NCBI GenBank assembly: GCA_041821315.1 | Contig: JBGUEO010000002.1 | Coordinates: 124,001-188,000 of the forward strand | DNA length: 64,000 nt | Reading direction: 5' to 3' | Origin: DIGJ01 sp041821315 | Lineage (GTDB): Bacteria > Bacillota > Clostridia > Lachnospirales > Lachnospiraceae | Part shown: positions 62,269 through 64,000 of the stretch, piece after piece | How the letters are laid out: each line of letters begins with the position of its first letter | How positions within the stretch are numbered: position 1 is the first letter of the stretch | Program-made: the position numbers and the translations under genes | The notes under the pieces: generated by a model | Seen by the model: the letters and a program-made list of their open reading frames with translations, nothing else | Database searches by the model: none | Told to the model about the DNA's origin: nothing

Positions 62269-64000
62269 ATGCAAACATTTAAGTATGAGAAAATCCGTAA
62301 TGTTGCTGTCTTAGGGCACGGTGGCTGTGGCAAGACCACACTGGTCGAAGCCATGGCGTATACAACGGGTATTACGAACCGACAAGGCAAAGTAGAAGAG
62401 GGAAACACAATTAGTGACTTTGACAAGGAAGAAGTAAAACGAACATTTTCTATCAGTACTTCAGTTGTTCCAATTATCTGGGAAGATACAAAAATTAATA
62501 TCCTAGATACTCCTGGTTATTTTGATTTTGTAGGGGAAGTAGAAGAAGCAATGCAGGTAAGTGATGCTGCGGTTATTGTGATTTCTGCAAAAGCAGGTAT
62601 AGAAGTGGGAACTATGAAAGCTTGGGATTTGTGTGAAAAATATAAGCTTCCTCGTATCTTTTTTGTTACAGATATGGATGATGATAATGCCAGCTATCGT
62701 GAAGTAGTTGAGCGCTTAATCGAACAGTATGGTAAAAAAATAGCTCCCTTTCACTTACCAATTCGCGAAAATGAAAAATTTGTTGGATATGTTAATGTTG
62801 TAAAAATGAAGGGACGTAGATTTATTGCAGATAGTGATTATAATGAATGTGAAGTTCCAGATTATTCGAAGGAATATCTTGAAAAATATAGGGAAAATCT
62901 GATGGAAGCCGTTGCAGAAACGAGTGAAGAATTGTTAGAAAAATATTTTAATGGAGAAGATTTTACAAAGATTGAAATGTCTTCGGCATTAAGAAGTAGT
63001 GTTTCGGATGGAAGCATTATTCCAGTACTGGTGGGATCTGGTTTACATGCACAAGGGTCTAAGATGTTGCTAGAAGCAATTGAGAAATATTTTCCAGCAC
63101 CAAATAGAGGAGTGATTACTGGTATTCATATGAAAGATAATACCACGTATCGCGCGGATTATAATGCAAATAAAGACATGTCTGCACGTGTATTTAAGAC
63201 AATTGCAGATCCTTTTATTGGGAAATTTTCGTTGATTAAAGTGTGTTCTGGTATCTTAAAGTCCGATGCAACAATTTATAATTCAAGAACAGGAGAAGAA
63301 GAAAAATTATCTAGACTGTATGTGCTTCGAGGAAGGGAACAAATCGAAGTAAAAGAATTGTATGCGGGTGATATCGGGGCAATTGCAAAACTAAATGATG
63401 TACAGACAGGAGATAGCCTGTCGACAAAGGCTTGTCCAATTCAATTTGATCGAATTAAAGTGCCAGAGCCATATACCTATCTTCGTTTTAAAACAAAGAA
63501 CAAAGGGGATGATGATAAGGTATCGCAGTCATTAGGAAAGATTATGGATGAAGATTTAACCCTAAAATTAGTGAATGATAAGGAAAATAGACAATCGTTA
63601 CTCTATGGTTTGGGAGACCAACAACTCGAAATAGTTGTATCCAAATTATTGAATCGCTATAAAGTGGAAATTGAATTGAAAAAACCGAAAGTTCCTTATC
63701 GTGAAACAATCCGCAAGAAAGTTCGTGTACAAGGGAGACATAAGAAACAATCGGGGGGGCACGGACAGTTTGGTGATGTTCATATGGAGTTTGAACCATC
63801 GGGAGAGTTAGATACCCCATACATTTTTGAAGAGAAAGTTTTTGGTGGAGCTGTTCCTAAGAATTATTTTCCAGCCGTGGAAAAAGGATTGGCAGAAAGT
63901 GTTTTGAGGGGACCGCTCGCAGGCTATCCAGTGGTTGGCATCAAAGCTACTCTTGTAGATGGTTCTTACCATCCGGTAGATTCGTCTGAAATGGCGTTTA
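62269..64000 (+). CDS. EF-G-like translation GTPase (3' truncated by window)
   Basis: An elongation-factor-G-like protein; 577 residues are visible and the frame runs off the window. G1 is GHGGCGKT (residues 16-23), G3 is DTPGYFDF (80-87), and domains II-IV follow (GKFSLIKVCSGIL; the SGGHGQFGDV stretch; GPLAGYPVVGIKATLVDGSYH). It is the EF-G2-like paralogue group rather than the main FusA of the ribosomal operon, judging from DTPGY and overall divergence. The G4 motif, NKxD in most GTPases, reads TDMD (134-137). TTGGAGGAG precedes the ATG. It might act in translocation, ribosome recycling or a special role. Confidence 0.88.
   Translation, partial: MQTFKYEKIRNVAVLGHGGCGKTTLVEAMAYTTGITNRQGKVEEGNTISDFDKEEVKRTFSISTSVVPIIWEDTKINILDTPGYFDFVGEVEEAMQVSDAAVIVISAKAGIEVGTMKAWDLCEKYKLPRIFFVTDMDDDNASYREVVERLIEQYGKKIAPFHLPIRENEKFVGYVNVVKMKGRRFIADSDYNECEVPDYSKEYLEKYRENLMEAVAETSEELLEKYFNGEDFTKIEMSSALRSSVSDGSIIPVLVGSGLHAQGSKMLLEAIEKYFPAPNRGVITGIHMKDNTTYRADYNANKDMSARVFKTIADPFIGKFSLIKVCSGILKSDATIYNSRTGEEEKLSRLYVLRGREQIEVKELYAGDIGAIAKLNDVQTGDSLSTKACPIQFDRIKVPEPYTYLRFKTKNKGDDDKVSQSLGKIMDEDLTLKLVNDKENRQSLLYGLGDQQLEIVVSKLLNRYKVEIELKKPKVPYRETIRKKVRVQGRHKKQSGGHGQFGDVHMEFEPSGELDTPYIFEEKVFGGAVPKNYFPAVEKGLAESVLRGPLAGYPVVGIKATLVDGSYHPVDSSEMAF

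Noticed and set aside
1..64000. CRISPR arrays, tRNA or rRNA genes, insertion sequences
   Set aside because: Looked for and not seen: no regularly spaced repeats, no cloverleaf or rRNA-like stretches, no transposase frames.

Overview
The window is about 64 kb of low-GC Gram-positive chromosome. Leader-less anaerobic metabolism (ferredoxins, DUF362 and radical SAM proteins), a Firmicutes-type GalT, split transketolase, AGGAGG ribosome binding sites and the gene content point to Clostridia, most likely a Lachnospiraceae relative; this is inference, as no rRNA is present. Coding density is high and both strands are used. I see no tRNA, rRNA, insertion sequence, prophage or CRISPR array. The window reads as core chromosome.

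Layout. 1-3.8 kb is a sucrose/fructan operon (end of sucrose phosphorylase, GH32 hydrolase, LacI regulator, fructokinase). 3.8-6.2 kb, minus strand, holds a membrane diguanylate cyclase and a SIMPL protein. 6.2-8.7 kb has a 480-nt leader with a cyclic-di-GMP (GEMM-I) riboswitch and terminator ahead of an AraC regulator, then two small regulators and a ferredoxin. 8.8-13.3 kb carries superoxide dismutase, a DbpA-like helicase, an acetyltransferase, a flavodoxin/ferredoxin protein and a LysR regulator. 13.3-20.1 kb is a six-gene polyamine operon (speD, speA, speE, speB, carboxyspermidine dehydrogenase and decarboxylase) behind a long structured leader that ends in a terminator. 20.2-23.8 kb, minus strand, holds MntP, then an overlapping radical SAM / LPG-synthase-like membrane protein / TetR unit. 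24-31.4 kb is mixed (HAD, DUF362, a PAS membrane protein, aspartate aminotransferase, Crp/Fnr, TPR protein, carbamate kinase).

31.5-37.1 kb has a Kef-type antiporter and the complete pstSCAB-phoU phosphate operon with a candidate Pho box. 37.2-43.9 kb has a MATE exporter, YbaK, threonine aldolase, a degenerate arylsulfotransferase-like protein and split transketolase. 44-48.9 kb is a Leloir galactose operon (galK, galE, galT) behind a two-domain regulator. 48.9-58.6 kb holds DUF4234/DUF2752 membrane proteins, a soluble PocR-domain chemoreceptor, argS, two P-loop ATPases, a Cof phosphatase, queA and a lipid kinase. 58.6-62 kb is a minus-strand aromatic amino acid operon (aroF-tyrA-aroA). The window ends inside an EF-G-like GTPase gene with an altered G4 motif.

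The points most worth a second look are the riboswitch-controlled AraC gene, the unassigned structured leader of the polyamine operon and its two spermidine routes, the radical SAM/flippase/TetR unit, and two proteins of known families that lack key catalytic or binding residues.
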